The notes: a model not told the origin generated them from the sequence alone. A DNA stretch of 64,000 bases from Pogonophryne albipinna (GCA_028583405.1 CM053247.1:6964058-7028057); one strand, 5' to 3'; positions 1 to 13,200 are shown, counted from the first letter of the stretch. Numbers and translations: made by a program.

Positions 1-115
1 AATTCATGGCACAATTCAAACGGGATCGTTTTCTCTCTCCATTGACTTCAATACATAATTTTTCCGAAATAAGGTCCCATGGACCGGAAGTAGATGGGCG
101 TGACTTCGCCACTCT
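1..115 (+). repeat. Arm of a dispersed foldback-type MITE
   Basis: The stretch with the motifs CACAATTCAAACGGGATCG and TTTTTCCGAAATAAGGTCCC recurs at 18066-18180 (inverted), 19035-19160 and 47340-47440, so it is one arm of a multicopy element with long inverted ends. Its 5' part lies outside the window. The rest up to 524 is AT-rich, and I see no gene or clear repeat in it. Confidence 0.55.
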
Positions 116-524
116 ATTGAGATGAGCCTTCTGTGTGTCAGCTGTTGCCACAGCTGTTGTTTATGCAGTGGGGTCAGCTGACTCTCAGGGAACACCACAG
201 AGATGCAGCCACAACACATCTTCACTGCCGATACTGGGTAGAAGTAAGAATGCAGTGAGATATAGGGTCTTGTTTTTAGACAATGCATCTTAAGTATCCT
301 ATTAAGTCAAAGACTCTTGAAAACTCTTATTTTAAGTTGTATCTCAGATGAAACGTTATTTAAAAATCGCCAAATAACATTAAAACAGAAAACTTTGAGC
401 ATTTCTGGCTTATTTTGTAACATGTTTCCTGATTCTGGTCAAATATAGTTCAAATAAGTTTTCCCAGTTAATTACAAGATCTGATTCATCTAAATGTACG
501 ATCGTATTTCAAGAAATGTTATCA

Positions 525-2619
525 CAGGGATGCAAACTCATCAGGTATGAAAAAGGTGACAAGGATCCGAGCCCCCCAACCCCACGGAATATCGGCTTTA
601 AAATGAGGAATAACAGAGGATTTTAGCAGTCAGAACAACTAAAGCAGCAGTGTTAATAATAACAGAAATGCCAAAGAGTCACATCTAATAGAAATATATA
701 AAAGCATTTATTTTAATTGTGGAGCAGTCAGTTTATAATTTAGGCAGCACTGTTGAGCATTTTGAAAATGTATTTTCATGCCTCTGTGCAAGGCTTAGTC
801 TTTCTATCTGTATAGCCACTGGTGTAAAGTAACTACATTAATAAACTCAAGTACTATACTTGGGTACAATTTTGAGATACTTGTACTTTATTTAAGTATG
901 TCAATGTTTTGCTACTGTGTTCTTCTTCTCCTCTACAGTTCAGAGGTAAATGGTGTACTTTTCTTCCACTACATGTATTTAATACCTTTAGTTACTTCAC
1001 AGATGTGGATGAATGATGTGAAATCTAATCAAGTGTTAAATCAGAATTTAGTTCCACCTGGAGTAAATCCACAAGCTACCCTGCAGTATACAAAGTCATT
1101 CAAACTAGCTGCACCTTTACCAGCTTTGAGAACACTTTCATGATCAATCATTATAAAACATATCATATATATTATTCTGAGATGGACCAATCTGCACAAT
1201 GACTACTTTTACTGTCGCTACTTTCACTATATTTTGATGAGAATACTTTTCTACTTTTACTTGAGGAACATTTTGAATGCAGGACTTTTACTGTAACAGA
1301 GTATTCCTACACTCTGGAACTTCTACTTTTACTCAAGTACAAGACCTGAGTACTTCTACTTTTACTCAAGAACAAGATCTGAGTACTTCTACTTTGACTC
1401 AAGAACAAGATCTGAGTACTTCCACTTTTACTCAAGTACAAGACCTGAGTACTTCTACTATTACTCAAGTACAAGATCTGAGTACTTCTACTTTTACTCA
1501 AGTACAAGACCTGAGTACTTCTACTTTTACTCAAGTACAAGATCTGAGTACTTCTACTTTTACTGTCGCTACTTTAACTATATTTTGATGATAATACTTT
1601 TGTACTTTTATTTGAGGAACATTTTGATTGCAGGATTATTCCTACACTCTGGTACTTCTACTTTGACTCAAACCTGAGTACTTATACTCAAGTACAAGAT
1701 TTGAGTACTTCTACTTTTACTCAAGTACAAGATCTGAGTACTTCTACTTTTACTCAAGTACAAGATCTGAGTACTTCTACTTTTACTCTAGTACAAGATC
1801 TGAGTACTTCTACTTTTACTCAAGAACAAGATCTGAGTACTTCTACTTTTAATGAAGTACAAGATCTGAGTACTTCTACTTTTAATCAAGTACAAGATCT
1901 GAGTACTTCTACTTTTACTCAAGAACAAGATCTGAGTACTTCTACTTTTAATCAAGAACAAGATCTGAGTACTTCTACTTTTAATGAAGTACAAGATCTG
2001 ACTACTTCTACTTTTAATCAAGTACAAGATCTGAGTACTTCTACTTTTACTCAAGAACAAGATCTGAGTACTTCTACTTTTAATCAAGTACAAGATCTGA
2101 GTACTTCTACTTTTACTCTAGTACAAGATCTGAGTGCTTCTACTTTTACTCAAGTACAAGATCTATACTTATACCACCTCTGTTTATAGCCTATGAAAAA
2201 AACTATTAGAAAACGAAGGCTAAAGCTAACGTTAGCAGATAGTGACAATGTATGCTAGTTAGCTAGCTAGCTCAACGATAATATTGCGACAGAAAGACTT
2301 TTCAGTTTACATCACGCTCTGCCGCTCCGACAGGGAGCTCTGCTCTGAACACCTGAACGGCCCGTTCTAACAGCAGTTCACCAGCGGTCTAGTCTGTGCC
2401 ACAGTGACTCCGGACCACACAGTTAATATTAACGAACGCACCCGTAGGTAATGTAGCTGCTGAAGCTAGACCATCATCGCGGCCGCAGATTACTCCGGGT
2501 CCCAGACCCCCCCATACCCCAAAAATATTTTTATTGCAGATCTACATGAATCACACACACGACCTATTTTGGATTCAAAACGGCGAATTTCGCCGAAAGG
2601 TGACAAGTTTGCATCCCTG
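525..2619. mobile_element. Non-autonomous DNA transposon, about 2.1 kb
   Basis: The ends are inverted copies: CAGGGATGCAAACT at 525 and AGTTTGCATCCCTG ending at 2619. Both sides are flanked by TATCA (520-524 and 2620-2624), which fits a 5-bp target-site duplication. No transposase is recognisable inside. The interior holds a second repeat (about 813-2180) built around ACTCAAGTACTATACTT-type motifs, and its last part has expanded into a minisatellite. A relative of that inner repeat lies at 59070-59590. The superfamily is uncertain: the short CAG ends suggest hAT or CACTA, but the 5-bp duplication does not settle it. Confidence 0.6.
1318..2176 (+). repeat. 33-bp minisatellite array
   Basis: This is a tandem array with a unit near GATCTGAGTACTTCTACTTT plus TACTCAAGTACAA (33 bp, 11 codons). 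There are two blocks, about 1318-1565 and 1690-2170, separated by about 125 bp of the flanking repeat. Because 33 is a multiple of three and the unit lacks stops in one frame on each strand, both strands show long artificial ORFs. Variant units (AAGTACAA or AAGAACAA; TACTCAA, AATCAA or AATGAA) are interspersed. I see no promoter or splice context for a gene. Confidence 0.85.
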
Positions 2620-2624
2620 TATCA

Positions 2625-4269
2625 AACCAATGTTCACTTGTTCTATTGGCAGATGTTTTTTTTTACTTACAACAAGCGAAAACACCTTGTTTTCATTATT
2701 TACTTGTTTTTGGAGCAGCATTTTGTAAATTTTTCTTGGATGAATAAAGAAGAAAAGCTTGTCTTGGTTTCTGTCTAGCAGTTTACACCGGGTTATATTT
2801 TACCATATATTATCAGGGCGGTCTCCTTAGCAAAAGTTGCATCCAACAACCAGTCAATCTATTGTTAGAGATCTTGTAATGCTTAAATTCTCCAAAATGG
2901 CCGCCTGCAAAAACTATGCAGTTACATGTACCTACCCTAACCCTACCTTACATGACCCTACCCTCTCTCTGCTTAGCATTTTTCTGAGCTTTAACAACAT
3001 CCCTAGGTGGCTAAGAGCTAGCAGTGCTAACAGCAAAAAAACAGTGCAAACCCTGGAAAAAAGTGTCGACAAAGCTGGCGTTGTAACCTAAAGGGGAACC
3101 AGAGGGTGGGAGTTCAGCATCTTTGACAACACCATCAGTGGGGACACAGTCATTAGCAGGAACTGCGGTTTAAACGCAGCACGGAGCCTTTAGCTAGCAA
3201 CACACAGGATTCAGATATGCAAGTGGATTCCAACAAAGCACGACTCACTTTCCCATAATGCACAGCCAACTAATTGCTCTTTTACTAGGCAGTCCTCGTG
3301 GTAAAAGGTATTTCATGTGTATTTGTTTAGGGACAAGTATGTAGCATAAACCAATGCCACACACCACAACATTTATAGCCTAAGCTAATTTGCAATGCCC
3401 GTCTCTAGTTCGGCCTCTAAATTACATAAAACTTAACAAATACACAATAGTCACAAAACACAAATTCAATGATAGAAGAAAGAAGAAACAAATATTAAGA
3501 GAGAGAAAATGCTCAAAAAAGAGGAATGCAAGAAAAGAGAATTAGTGAAAAAGAGTACGTTTTGGAATTTGACTTTGTTCATGTTATTCTGTGCGGTTCT
3601 GTGGTTTAGCAGACTGGAGCGTCTCAACAGTGCGCAGGCGAACCTGTGACAGTGGTCTGATATGCAAAGAGAACAAAGCATTATCACTCATTGAGTATGG
3701 TTTCCGTAGGGGGATTCATAAAGATTCATCTTCTTCTTATTCTGGTCTTGACATATAAAGTCAACTTTCTTATCAAAGTTAAGAAATAAATATTTCTCAA
3801 AGTCCCAAAGAAAAAATATATTAAAATATATACATATATGTATATATACATATATATGCAATATATACATACACAAATAAACACAACAATAAATATATCC
3901 AAATATTAATAAATATTAATAATGACTTTTTGTTCCTAATAATTAATCTAAGTGAGATCACTTTTAGATAAAGTTAAAGAGCCAGGACCAAAACATTTAG
4001 ATGTTGTGTCAAGAGTCAAGACAAGATGTTACCAGTCAAACACAGTACTTCAGTGAATCAGCCTGAGAAATGCCACTATGCTAAAATTGTGCCTCTGCCG
4101 CCCTCTATTGGACTGCAGTGTGTAATAACATGTCAATTAAAGGATAATACCTCAGCATTTCAGAAAAGGGTTGCCAGTGTTTATTTAGACTCAACGGTCT
4201 CAGTGTCGTAAAGTAGTCTATTTTATATGTATATATATATAATTGAAGTCATTAAACTCATTATATATA
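2625..4269. other. Intergenic, no gene recognised
   Basis: I see no conserved protein and no complete transposon. An AT-rich microsatellite-like tract (alternating TA and CATATA) lies near 3823-3880, and short TA runs near 4225-4265 abut the next element. The short ORFs here have no recognisable homology, and several are low-complexity. Confidence 0.4.
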
Positions 4270-5129
4270 TACAGTGGAGGAAATAAGTATTTGATCCCAT
4301 GCAGATTTTGTAAGTTTGCCCACTCACAAATAAATTAACAGTCTATAATTTGAATGGTAGGTTTATATAAACAGTGAGAGTAAGAATATCAAAAAGAAAA
4401 TCCAGAAATTGACATTATATAAAAGATAATGTATTTGCATTTAACTGTGGGAAATAAGTATTTGATCCCTGTAATGGCCAATTGTCCAAAAGAACATTTA
4501 TGTTCAAAGGCCACTTAGTCTAGGAGGCGAGTTTGAGTATTGACTCACGTATATTCAAGAAATCAGATACCTTGCTCGTTCCATGCAGGTGCTTTATTGA
4601 GAGGTTCAAGAGATCAGCTGGCGGCCCACTGCCGACGTGCAACATTTGCACGGTATTTAAACAAATAAACAAACAAGATTCCTTGGTCATATGGATGTGT
4701 GTGGTCAAAAACTTTGTCCAACTTCCTCTCTAGACTTCCTGCTGTGTCATGCTGGCAGCGTCATTTATACCTGAGCACGCCCCTACGGTTGCTTTCTATA
4801 AATAATAACAAAACATAAACTAGAGCTGTCCATAAGCAAGATAACACGTTACAAAAACCTTTTCCAACTTCCTCCTGTATAATAATAATTCAGTTATTCA
4901 TCTCATTTAAGTTAAATTAAAGAATATTCAATTGGCTCACAAAACCATCATTACCATAAAATAATGTGCCTAAATGGCTCTTACAATCCCCTTGCAAACA
5001 AGAATTCTGGCTCCCACAGACCGGTTACATAAGTCATCTTCCTTTAAGAAAGTACTCCTAATATCATCTTTACCTGTATAAAAGACCCCTGTCCACAGAA
5101 TCAATCAATCAGATTCCAACCTCTCCGCC

Positions 5130-6857
5130 ATGGGTAAGACTAAAGAGCTGTCTAAGGACCTCAGGGACAAGATTGTAGACATGCACATGGCTGGGATTGG
5201 CAACAAGGCCATCAGAAAGCAGCTCGGTGAGAAGGAGACAACTGTTGGTGCGATTATTTGGAATTATAATGTGTGTGTTTCTAAATGGAAGAAACACAAA
5301 ATGAGCATCAGTCGCCCTCGGTCTGGGGCTCCACACTTGTCTCACCCCTTGGGGTATTGATGATCATGAGAAAGGTGAGGTATCAACCAAGAACTACACA
5401 GGAGGAACTTATTAATGATCTCAAGGCAGCTGGGACCACAGTCACCAAGAAAACTATGGGTTTTACACCATAATGCATAAAATACTGCACAGACCGCAAG
5501 GCCCCCTGGCCCTGCTCAAGAAGGAACATGTTCGAACCGTCTGAAATTTGACAATGAACATCTGAATGAGTCAGAGAAGGCTTGGGAGAAGCTGATGTGG
5601 TCAGATGAGACCAAAATCACAATATTTGGCATCAACTCGACTCGCTGTGTTTGGAGGAAGAGAGATGCTGACTATAACCCCAGAACACCATACCCACCGT
5701 CAAGCATGGAGGTGGAAACATTATGCTTTGGGGTGTTTCTCTGCTAAGGGGACAGGACGACTTCCCTGCATCGAGGAGAGGATGGACGGGGCCCATGTAG
5801 TCGTGAAAATCTTGGCCGATAGCCTCCTTCCCTCAGCCAGGACACTGAAAATGGGTCATGGATGTGTCTTCCAGCAGCACCATAGCCGCGTTCACACCAA
5901 GTACTTTGCCGTACTTAGTTCCCAGCACTTAGTTCCCTCATGGAACTAAAGAGCAGATCGCGTTCACACCCTGAGGGAAGATTACGCAAATGAGCCATTT
6001 ACGTCACTTTGTCTTCTTCTTCTGCTTTGGGTTTACTGGCAGGCCGCAAACAACTTCACGGCGTATACTGCCACCCGAAGTCCCCGGCCGGAAGTCCCCG
6101 GAGTTGGGGACTGGCTTCAGTCGAAGATGCTGGGACTCCCAGCAGCTTCTACTGAAGCCTTCCGAGTAAATCGCCAGAACGCCGACACCTCCTCATCTCC
6201 ACCGCTCCCATGTTTTCTTTTGTGTTGCCATAAGTTAGTCTCTCTGCATTTGTGCGCTGGGCGAATGCTAATGCTAATAATGCTAATGCGAGGATAATAA
6301 AATGGCGGCTCTACAAAACGTTTCAGTTTTATGGGCCGTGGTTTGCAATTCGCCCAGCCAATCAGAACTGGGGCACTTTTTTCCCCCCAGGAGAGTATAC
6401 ACCTCTCAGCAGGCACTAAAAATGGGGGTAAAAGTTCCCAGCACTAAAGTACTCTTTTTGGTGTGAACGCGACATTAGGGGTAGTAACGGAACTAAACGG
6501 GAAAAGTACAGGGAAAAGTACTCCGGTGTGAACGCGCCTAATGACCCTGAACATATGGCCAAGGCAACACAGGAGTGGCTAAAGAAGAAGCACATTTAGG
6601 TGAGGGAGGGGCCTAGCCAGTCTCCGGACCTTAATCCCATAGAACATCTGTGGAGGGAGCTGAAGCTTCCAGAGGCCAAGCATCAGCCTCAACACCTTCA
6701 GGATTTGGAGAGGATCTTCAGAGAGGAGTGGACCAACATCCTTCCTGAGATGTGCACAGACCTGGAGACCAACTACAAGAAGCATCTGACCTCTGTGCTG
6801 TCCAACAAGGGTTTCTCCACAAAGTGCAAGGGGATCAAATACTTATTTCACAGTTAA
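5130..6857 (+). pseudogene. Tc1 transposase remnant, split and frameshifted
   Basis: The N-terminal start reads [19 protein letters not shown], followed by a helix-turn-helix typical of Tc1 transposases. A DDE-domain part follows at 5580-5890 (SDETKI- and [15 protein letters not shown] text in shifted frames). The C-terminal part resumes after the MITE at about 6540 ([16 protein letters not shown], 6620-6670). At least one frameshift, a stop near 5358 and the 654-bp insertion break the frame. Confidence 0.85.
5885..6538. mobile_element. MITE inserted in the Tc1 transposase
   Basis: The ends are GCCGCGTTCACACC (left) and GGTGTGAACGCGCC (right), which are imperfect inverted repeats. The flanks are CACCATA and TAATGACC, so a TA pair is duplicated and the interrupted transposase codons rejoin exactly (HH/NDPEH region). 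The length is 654 bp, with no transposase inside. The end style resembles Harbinger/ISL2EU-type MITEs and is similar in design to the elements at 25224 and 62080. Confidence 0.75.
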
Positions 6858-7020
6858 ATGCAAATCAATTTATATCTTTTATATAAAGTTAATTTCTGGA
6901 TTTTCTATTTGATATTCTCTCACTGTTTATATAAACCTAAAATTACAGACTGGTCATTTCTTTGTAAGTGGGTAAACTTACAAAATCTGCAGGGGATCAA
7001 ATACTTATTTCCTCCACTGT

Positions 7021-7050
7021 ATATATATATATATATATATATATGTTTGT
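7021..7050. repeat. (TA)n microsatellite
   Basis: A run of alternating TA lies directly next to the right end of the Tc1 element, matching a shorter TA run on its left side (4225-4270). The element probably jumped into a TA tract. Confidence 0.7.
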
Positions 7051-7168
7051 GTATTTAATGTGTATAATGACTTCAATTTACTATTTAAGTTTGGAAACCA
7101 TAGGTTTGTGTTTTTAGTTGAGATTTGCTCCAAAGAAATATAGCACTCAGACGATTGATTAAAAAACA

Positions 7169-7174
7169 TTTATT
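7169..7174 (-). terminator. Poly(A) signal of ttc16
   Basis: TTTATT on the plus strand reads AATAAA on the minus strand, about 30 bases past the ttc16 stop codon (7203-7205). This gives a very short 3' untranslated region that ends just before the TA tract and the dead Tc1 element. Confidence 0.65.
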
Positions 7175-7202
7175 CCTGGTATTATCACCACCCAGAGAAG
7201 TT

Positions 7203-10200
7203 TTACTTCTGAGATGTGGACTCGGAACACCCCAAATCGCTTGTTTTCTTACGACATCCTGGTGTGTCTGTGGGCAGACTGTGCTGCAGAGCTGGACGGT
7301 CGTGGAGATATGACTGAACCATTTCCTGAACCTGCTACAGCAGACACAGAAGAAATGCTGTAGTTCAGCAAAAGGCAAACCTGTTCGCTGAATCTTTGTA
7401 CTGTTTTAAGCATCAATCTTTCTGGGCAAAGTAAATAGTTGTGGTGGTTACTTAGTTTTTAACACAGTTGATTTTGAAATATCTGTATCTTGTGTTCGGG
7501 GGATTTTCCTTTGAAAGAGTGGTCAATTCATAATTTATATCAGGTTATGAAGTCTCTTGGTCAGTTTTTCTAAAGTCAACTTGATTTTTATCTAAATACA
7601 CTGCAATTAATTATGCTTTTAACTTCATTACCTGCAGGAGGTTCTTCACGGTTATCAGCGTCTCCTGCTGGTTAACACTCAGCTTCAGCTCCTTTCCTGC
7701 TTCAGGCGGGTCATTTGACGAACTCGCTGTGTTCTCATTGGACAGAGTCATCTTTAGGAGCTGCTCACTCAGTCTAAGAGAACAAAGCAAGAAACACTTG
7801 TCAGATATACTGATGGTAACATGCCCAATAGATTGGTGCAGAAATGAGTCCTAAAACCCTGCAATGGGATAGCATTTTAGGAGTTACAGTTTCCTCGTCT
7901 CAAAGTCAATGATATTTTGGACGTGTTTGTGGTTAGATTGTGACAGTTTGACTTACTTTTTTATGTTTCTTTATTTACTTTTTTAGGGTGCCAGTCAGGT
8001 CTCTCTCCTGACATATAAGATGTTGATAGTCACAGTCGGTTTTAGTAAGTCTGTACTGCACAAAGGTGTATACATCTCACTGCAAACACCCAACATTGAA
8101 TGACATTAGAAAAATAATTAAAGACACAACTTAAAATTATAATCACAAACAGCAAGTGTATTTCGAATACCCCACAAAGAATTAAACAATCGTTCTTCCC
8201 ACAGTTCACTTTTCAATCCAAAACGTTCAACTTCGGGTTTTCTTCAAAATAAATAAAACAGTCAATGGGAGAATGTCAGTCATTTTAGTCAATCCAGTCG
8301 GTTTGGGAAATCCAGTCCTGGTTTTCAAGGTGGTTGGGAGATGAACGGCTCCTTTCAGATTTGTAAACAATAATCCGGAAACGTGAAGCGACAGAAGGAT
8401 ATGATGACGGTGGACAGCGGATCAGACAAAACGGCAACACGGACTTTAAACGACCTTACTGTTGGTTTCTAACGGATGCGCGTGTTGCTCCGACGATCTC
8501 TCTTGCTGCACACACACGCTCCCCTTCCTGCTCCGTCTAAATATCTAGGGAGAATTGAATGGAGGCGCCAACTAAACAGCGAATCACTGGCTGGGTGGGC
8601 GTTACCGTGAGTGACTACCGGTGTTTACATTTCTGGTTGTTACAAGATGTGTGAAAAAGGCTCTGTGATAAACACAAGCATGAGGGATTTACACATTTTA
8701 TTCTACGATATAAAATACAGATTTACGTTAATACCCCACTTGTGATTGTCCGAAGTTTCTTTGTGTCATAAAAACAGTCGTTTGACATTAATGTAGTTTG
8801 TTTTTAGCTTAGCATTAGCTTTTTACTTCTGGGATTTATGCTTTAAGAATAAAAAAGGGGTGTTAATATGTGGAGATGATCCTGCTGAACAAAACAAGTA
8901 AGTATCATAAACGTGCGTTTGGTTTTATTTTCTGCAAAAATTAAAGAACCCAATGGTAAAAATCCCAAATATTTTTTGTTCAGGGACCCTTGGTGTTTCT
9001 AACTTCCGGGTCGGCCTATAAAAATATGTCAAAAACAAGTAGTTGAATAGTTGAATCCTTACGTATTGACAACGAGTGTCCATAATAACGTTTCATTTAT
9101 TCCATGTCAAATGTATACAGTATACGTATAATGTATTGGTGGAAGAGAATTAGTAAGGGTTCAGCTGATCATATGGCACCGGGAGAAAATGGGTTGCTCT
9201 AGGAATCTTGGATGTAGGAAAGATATATAAGTTATTTGTTACATGTCAAGCTGCAGTACACAAGGTGTGTCCTAACCAGATATATTGTGAATGTTTGTGG
9301 TTCTCACTGTTGTTGATCAGAGGGTGAGCTGCAGGCCTGGATGGTGTCCATCAGCTGACCTCTGATCCTCTGTCCTACTGGACTGGACAAAACATCCGAC
9401 TCACTGTAGCCAGGGAACAGATTCATGAGCATAGGAGGCACCTGCAAAAACCCACAGACAGACACACAATTTACTGCTTTTAGTCCCACGTTTTATGAAT
9501 ACATAATGGAGTGCTGCAGGGATTAATCCTTTAACCCGGAAAAGAGTAGGCATTTTACCACATCGAGTTCCCTTGTTCAAAGTCAACTGTTTTTTTGTGC
9601 GTGTTTGGTAGATATAGATAGATATGGTTTTAGATACAAATTGATCTTCACATTTTGTTTTAGAGCATAACATGTCAGTAAATAACCTACTTATAAATGT
9701 CTGAAGCTTTATGTTTCTTATAAAGAGCAGTTGCTAAAAAGTGAGTAAATTAAACTACTTAACGCCATCACGCTGAACATTAGCCGCCTTTAGCTTAACA
9801 GTGGTGACGTAATGTGAGTCAGGTGACTGTGATGTTTTAACTTCATAGCCTATGGTTAGTTTTTCTACATCTGGTGATTGTATTTAAACTTCAAAAACCC
9901 TAAAAGTGGTGTTAATATGTGGAGGATATCCTGCTGAATGAAACGTTTAAGTATCATTGACGTTTATGTCCCACAGATCTCATCTTCTGCAATACTCCAA
10001 TTACTTTTTCCGTTGTGTGTTTTCTAAATGCTGCACATGTTTTGACAATTTGGTAAAAAAAAATATTCATTTGCATCATTTTTGAAACTGCAGCGCGTTT
10101 CTCCAAATCGAAGTGTTGTGGGCCACCATACTAAAGTGGTAAATATGACTATTTATTTTATGGTGGATACAATACTAAGCTGTTTAAATATGAATGTATT

Positions 10201-13200
10201 GTTATGCTATTATCATCACTCTTAAATGTTATTTAGACAGTTTTATCCAAAGCGACTCACCTACAGTTCAACACCGCACAGGAGCAAATGGGGTTTTTCT
10301 GTTGCCTATAGGACACTTTGATTGTTGACTGCAGGGGCGGGGTATCGAACCACTGACCCTCTGATTGTGACTCAGTGGATACATATGCGTTTACCAGTCG
10401 CCCCAATGTTGTTTTTTTGTAAATAGGCCGGTTTTCCTGACAAAAAAAGACTCACTTCTAGCAGTTTCAACATCTTTTTTTAAGACTAGAGCTTTTAATG
10501 AGACACTTGAGCTTGCTTGTCTTTGATACGTTTTGATAGTTCAGGGGCAGGAAACTAGGCTAATACAAATGTATTTAAAATGTTTTTTGTGTGGAAAAAT
10601 ATTGCAACCCCTAATCTTTCAATATAATGATCCCCCTGCAATGCCCTCAAGTACCCCTAGGGGTCCCCATACCCCGGGTTTTGGACTGCTTTAGTAGACC
10701 AGCGAAGAAAAATATGAGTATCTTATGTGAGGGAATCTGCAGGAGGAAGTTCTGACCTCCTCGTTGTTGGGATCCAGGATCAGCATGCAGACAAAGTCCT
10801 CTCTGGCTCCCTCCAAGTTAAGAAGCTTTCGGGAAGCTTTGGATCTGCTTTCATAGTAATGACCCGCGGTGGGGTTGTTCTGGATGGCCAGAGAAAACTT
10901 CTCAACTGCCTCTTGGTAACACCTGAAAATGCAGACACTCACAAATAAAACATCTAAACGAGATTTGATTAATTTTCTTCATGTGTGGTACATATTTGTT
11001 CTCCTGACCCGTTCTGGAAGCAGAAAGAGCCCAGGGTGTTGTGGAGGACAGCAAGGCGTAGCCGGACAGCAGGGTCATCGGGCTCCATCATATCCTCAGC
11101 CTGCTGGTAGTCAGCCAGAGCAAAACACCAGTCACCCTGCTTAAAGAAACAATCTGACACACACATGCACATTCATTTAACAAAAATGAAATGGAACTTA
11201 CATAAATATTAGGTTAACACTATTCTGCAATTGAATAGGTCAGGTGTGCCAACAACCGTCTGATTTGAATCAATTGATTCCTGTTTTCAGAACAGCTGCT
11301 TCTGATGATCTCTATCTAATCTGCACTAGAGTATGAAGAATATATTACATTAACACTGCTGGAGGTCCATTCAGCAAGCAGGTAAAGATTGAAGAGGTCC
11401 TATTGTGTGGCGCAGTGGATAGAGCGTTGGTGTTCAGATCAAGGGGTCAGAGGTTCAAACCCCACTGCAGTCAGCATGTCGTTGTGTCCCTGGGACACTT
11501 CACCCCAAAGTGCTCCTGTGGGGATTGTCCACAGTATTGAGTCTGTAAGTCGCTTTGGATAAAAGCGTCTAACAAGTAACATGTAATGTTGTGCATTTTC
11601 CCTTTCCTGTAGTGTGTTTTCTTTGTATTGGTTGGCCAATCACTACAGAGCCAGCCTGCCATCAGAGCAGACTGGGCTCTGGTTTCAGACAGAGGGTGAA
11701 AAGAGGTGCTGCAGCACAGACAGTATGAGAACAATGCTTTTTTGAACATTAAAGCAAGGAAACATGTCCCAGTAGAGGCAACACATACAATATGAACCTG
11801 AATAGGGCCCCTTTACATATATCTGAAATACACATTATAGTACATACATATAACATTTTGTCAGGAAAACCGGCCTATTTGTAAAAAAACAACTTTGGGG
11901 CGACTGATAAACGCATATCTACCCTATGAGTCACAATCAGAGGGTCAAATTATTTTAAGTGAATGCATTTGTGTTTTATATCTAAATGCTTGGTGTAGTT
12001 TTGTGACATTTTGTATTTATTATGATTAAAAGAAGCTCTTTATGCTATACCTCTGAAACATTTCCTGTACCAAGTACACTTTATATGGTTTGTCACCATT
12101 TTCTTTTCTTAACTGAGGAAGTGCCACACTAGTCTTTATGGCCAAAATGTTCAAGTTTAGCTTGAAAGAGACAATTGTGTTATTAGAACTGATCAGATTC
12201 ACTAAAATTACAATGGTTCACCAATTATTTGAATTATTTGTGGCTTTTGAACCTCAGAGTTTACCCTGACCCTCACAGAAGTTTCAACATACGAAACAGG
12301 GACAGATATACACACACACAGAAACACACACTCAAAGAACAAGTGCCCAGAGCCTCACCTCCTCGGTTCAGGTAGAGGCCCGCCTGGCCCTTCTCCTTCT
12401 CAATGGCCTTGTTGAGAAGCAGCGTGGCCTCGGCGAAGAGGCCTCTGCTGAAGCACTCAACAGCAAAGTCATTGTAGGTCAGAACCAGCTGAAACTGCAC
12501 CTCCTCCTCCACAGAGCCACGTGTATCCTTCCTCTCTGCAGCCTCTGCCTCACCCCCGACCTCCTCCTCCTCCTTGCACAGCTCCACAGCCTGGAACAGA
12601 TCCTCGAAGGATGCTGTGAAATCCTTCAGGCGGCGGTACACAATCCCTCTAATGGAAAAAGAAACACACACATTTAAGTACATTTAATTGAAATGAATGT
12701 AATCAAATAAAACAGTATTAAATATAAAAGTCTAAGGGATTACATGTTTTAAAAGTTAGAATAAAATAACTGATTTAATTGAATGTAACCTCAACAAATG
12801 TTGATTAATAAATATAACAATATATTTATTTAAATAATATGGTTATTTAGCTATTAATTATTGAGGTAGTTACAAAATTATCTTTGGTGGTAATGAGTGG
12901 GGGTATGATATTGGCTATAGCTATGGTCTTCGGTGATGCATTGAGTTCAGCGTTCAAGTTGCGTGTGTGATGACACAGCAGCGTGTGTACTTATTTCTTT
13001 ATTGAAGCTTGTCACTGTCTCATGTTGTTCAGACTCACCTGAAAAGGTAGAGGTGTGCATCCTCTGGGCAGTTCTCCAAAGCGATATTGATCATGAAGCA
13101 GGATTCAGACAGATGGCCAGACAAAGATCTGTCTACTGCTTCTTGTCTGGCCTGTTCGCTGGCCCCCTGCAGCTGCAGCAGCATGGCGCCAGCCGCTGGA

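Larger units (their letters stand above)
4272..7019 (+). mobile_element. Degenerate Tc1-like transposon with a nested MITE
   Basis: The inverted ends are CAGTGGAGGAAATAAGTATT at 4272 and its complement ending at 7019. Each is flanked by the TA expected of Tc1/mariner, and both sides run into TA dinucleotide repeats. The transposase remnant lies at 5130-6857. About 550 bp between the left end and the transposase (about 4500-5080) is unassigned and may be a further insertion. A MITE at 5885-6538 splits the transposase, so the element is dead. Confidence 0.85.

Noticed and set aside
1318..2176. Regular repeats considered as a CRISPR array
   Set aside because: The units are directly adjacent with no unique spacers, and the genome is eukaryotic.
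1277..2189. Long repetitive ORFs on both strands (STSTFTQVQDL-type repeats) as a repetitive protein gene
   Set aside because: They come from a 33-bp tandem repeat whose length is a multiple of three. Both strands are open, and the motif is also found in non-coding dispersed repeats.
9304..9306. TGA at the end of the exon 11 frame as the true ttc16 stop
   Set aside because: A GTGAGA donor two bases into the last codon joins in phase to two further open exons ending with a stop and AATAAA. An isoform that reads through to this TGA remains possible.
10969..11172. ttc16 exon 9 starting at the CAG before GGTGACTGG
   Set aside because: That acceptor gives an immediate stop with the exon 8 phase. 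The upstream TGTCAG acceptor (exon start 11153) restores NRGDCFFKQGDW.
11405..11590. A tRNA gene (GGTTCAAACCCC box)
   Set aside because: It continues into a SINE tail, and no acceptor-stem pairing was found. It is a tRNA-derived SINE.
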